Assembly (NCBI GenBank): GCA_959606905.1
Contig: CAUHML010000009.1
Coordinates: forward strand, 1-64,000
DNA length: 64,000 nt
Direction of reading: 5' to 3'
Source of the DNA: an uncultured Bacteroides sp.
Lineage (GTDB): Bacteria; Bacteroidota; Bacteroidia; Bacteroidales; Bacteroidaceae
A model generated the notes under the pieces. It saw only the letters and a list, made by a program, of their open reading frames with translations, searched no databases and was not told the DNA's origin. This document shows, piece after piece, positions 63,627 through 64,000 of the stretch. The position numbers and the translations under genes were made by a program. How positions within the stretch are numbered: the stretch's first letter is position 1; the number at the start of each line of letters is the position of its first letter.

Positions 63627-64000
63627 TTAGCCGAGTGGATGTGTAAACCAGAAACAGGAACCCTTTCCGGGTTCCGAGTCTACTCCGATCTTTCCTCCGA
63701 GTTGTGTGATGATACTCTGGCAGATAGAAAGACCGAGACCGGTGCCGGGAATAAAATTATTGAGTTTGACAAAACGGTTGAATACAGCCGTTTGCTTTTC
63801 CGGTTCGATTCCTATACCCGTATCCTCTACGGAGAATTTCGCTTCTTTTCCTTTTATTTGGTAACTGATGGTTATACTCCCTTCGGAGGTAAATTTTAAC
63901 GCATTGACTACGAAGTTTGATAATACTTGGTAAAGCCTACTTTTATCGCTGGTGAGTTGCAAATCGGGCAGATCGGGAGACAGGCGGAGTTCCACCTGCG
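63627..64000 (-). CDS. Sensor histidine kinase, C-terminal ATPase domain (partial)
   Basis: Runs off the right edge of the window; about 124 codons are visible. HATPase motifs: N box VLSNFVVNALKFT, G1 box DTGIGIEPE, F box (FNRFVKL), G2 box GTGLGLSIC, then GGKIGVDSEPGKGSCFWFTHPLG at the C-terminus. The end shows no receiver domain after the kinase, so it is a classical kinase, or a hybrid whose other parts lie upstream. Confidence 0.9.
   Translation of the reverse strand, partial: QVELRLSPDLPDLQLTSDKSRLYQVLSNFVVNALKFTSEGSITISYQIKGKEAKFSVEDTGIGIEPEKQTAVFNRFVKLNNFIPGTGLGLSICQSIITQLGGKIGVDSEPGKGSCFWFTHPLG

Overview
The window looks like a chromosome segment of a gut Bacteroides (Bacteroidales). 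The signs are SusC/SusD and glycosidase genes, lipoproteins with Bacteroides-type lipoboxes, promoter boxes of the TAnnTTTG type, a Na+-translocating methylmalonyl-CoA decarboxylase operon for propionate formation, and tyrosine-recombinase DNA inversion. Species cannot be fixed from the sequence alone. 

Left core region (1-31.3 kb). It opens with the end of a class II fructose-bisphosphate aldolase gene, then a TPR protein and the mce-mmdA-mmdD-mmdC-mmdB operon. Next come a GNAT/FemAB-like protein, a beta-carbonic anhydrase, a nitroreductase, and a run of DUF5668, DUF2520, KdsC-like and Maf genes. A minus-strand block holds a large TPR protein, a DUF418 membrane protein, a porin, an orphan solute-binding lipoprotein, pgk, nth, an MFS transporter and pheS. 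A four-gene ABC uptake operon follows (22.5-26.3 kb); one member looks like a cytoplasmic, membrane-anchored copy of the substrate-binding protein. At 26.8-30.7 kb a large surface lipoprotein gene is separated from a tyrosine recombinase gene by a ~0.3 kb segment bounded by perfect 22-bp inverted repeats. This is a phase-variable promoter switch, and the promoter I can see points away from the lipoprotein (OFF).

Accessory region (about 31.35-58.8 kb). A 19-bp direct repeat of the tRNA-Ala(GGC) 3' end lies at 31352-31370 and within the intact tRNA gene at 58780-58853. I read this as an integrative element of about 27.4 kb in the tRNA gene. Its integrase is degenerate and the element is littered with transposase wrecks (IS982-like, IS4-like, ISL3-like, Rpn-like). 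The cargo is a polysaccharide utilization locus: AraC regulator, surface glycan-binding lipoprotein, SusC, SusD, two GH78 alpha-L-rhamnosidases (one frameshifted), two GH20 hexosaminidases, a GH3, and remnants of GH35, GH20 and beta-helix enzymes. The enzyme set suggests a glycan with rhamnose and N-acetylhexosamine, degraded by surface and periplasmic enzymes after SusCD import.

Right core region (58.8-64 kb). tRNA-Ala, a DUF4286 gene, ruvC, a type I pullulanase lipoprotein, a double-ATPase ABC protein, an array of four 18-bp palindromes with exact 22-bp period, and the 3' end of a histidine kinase gene.
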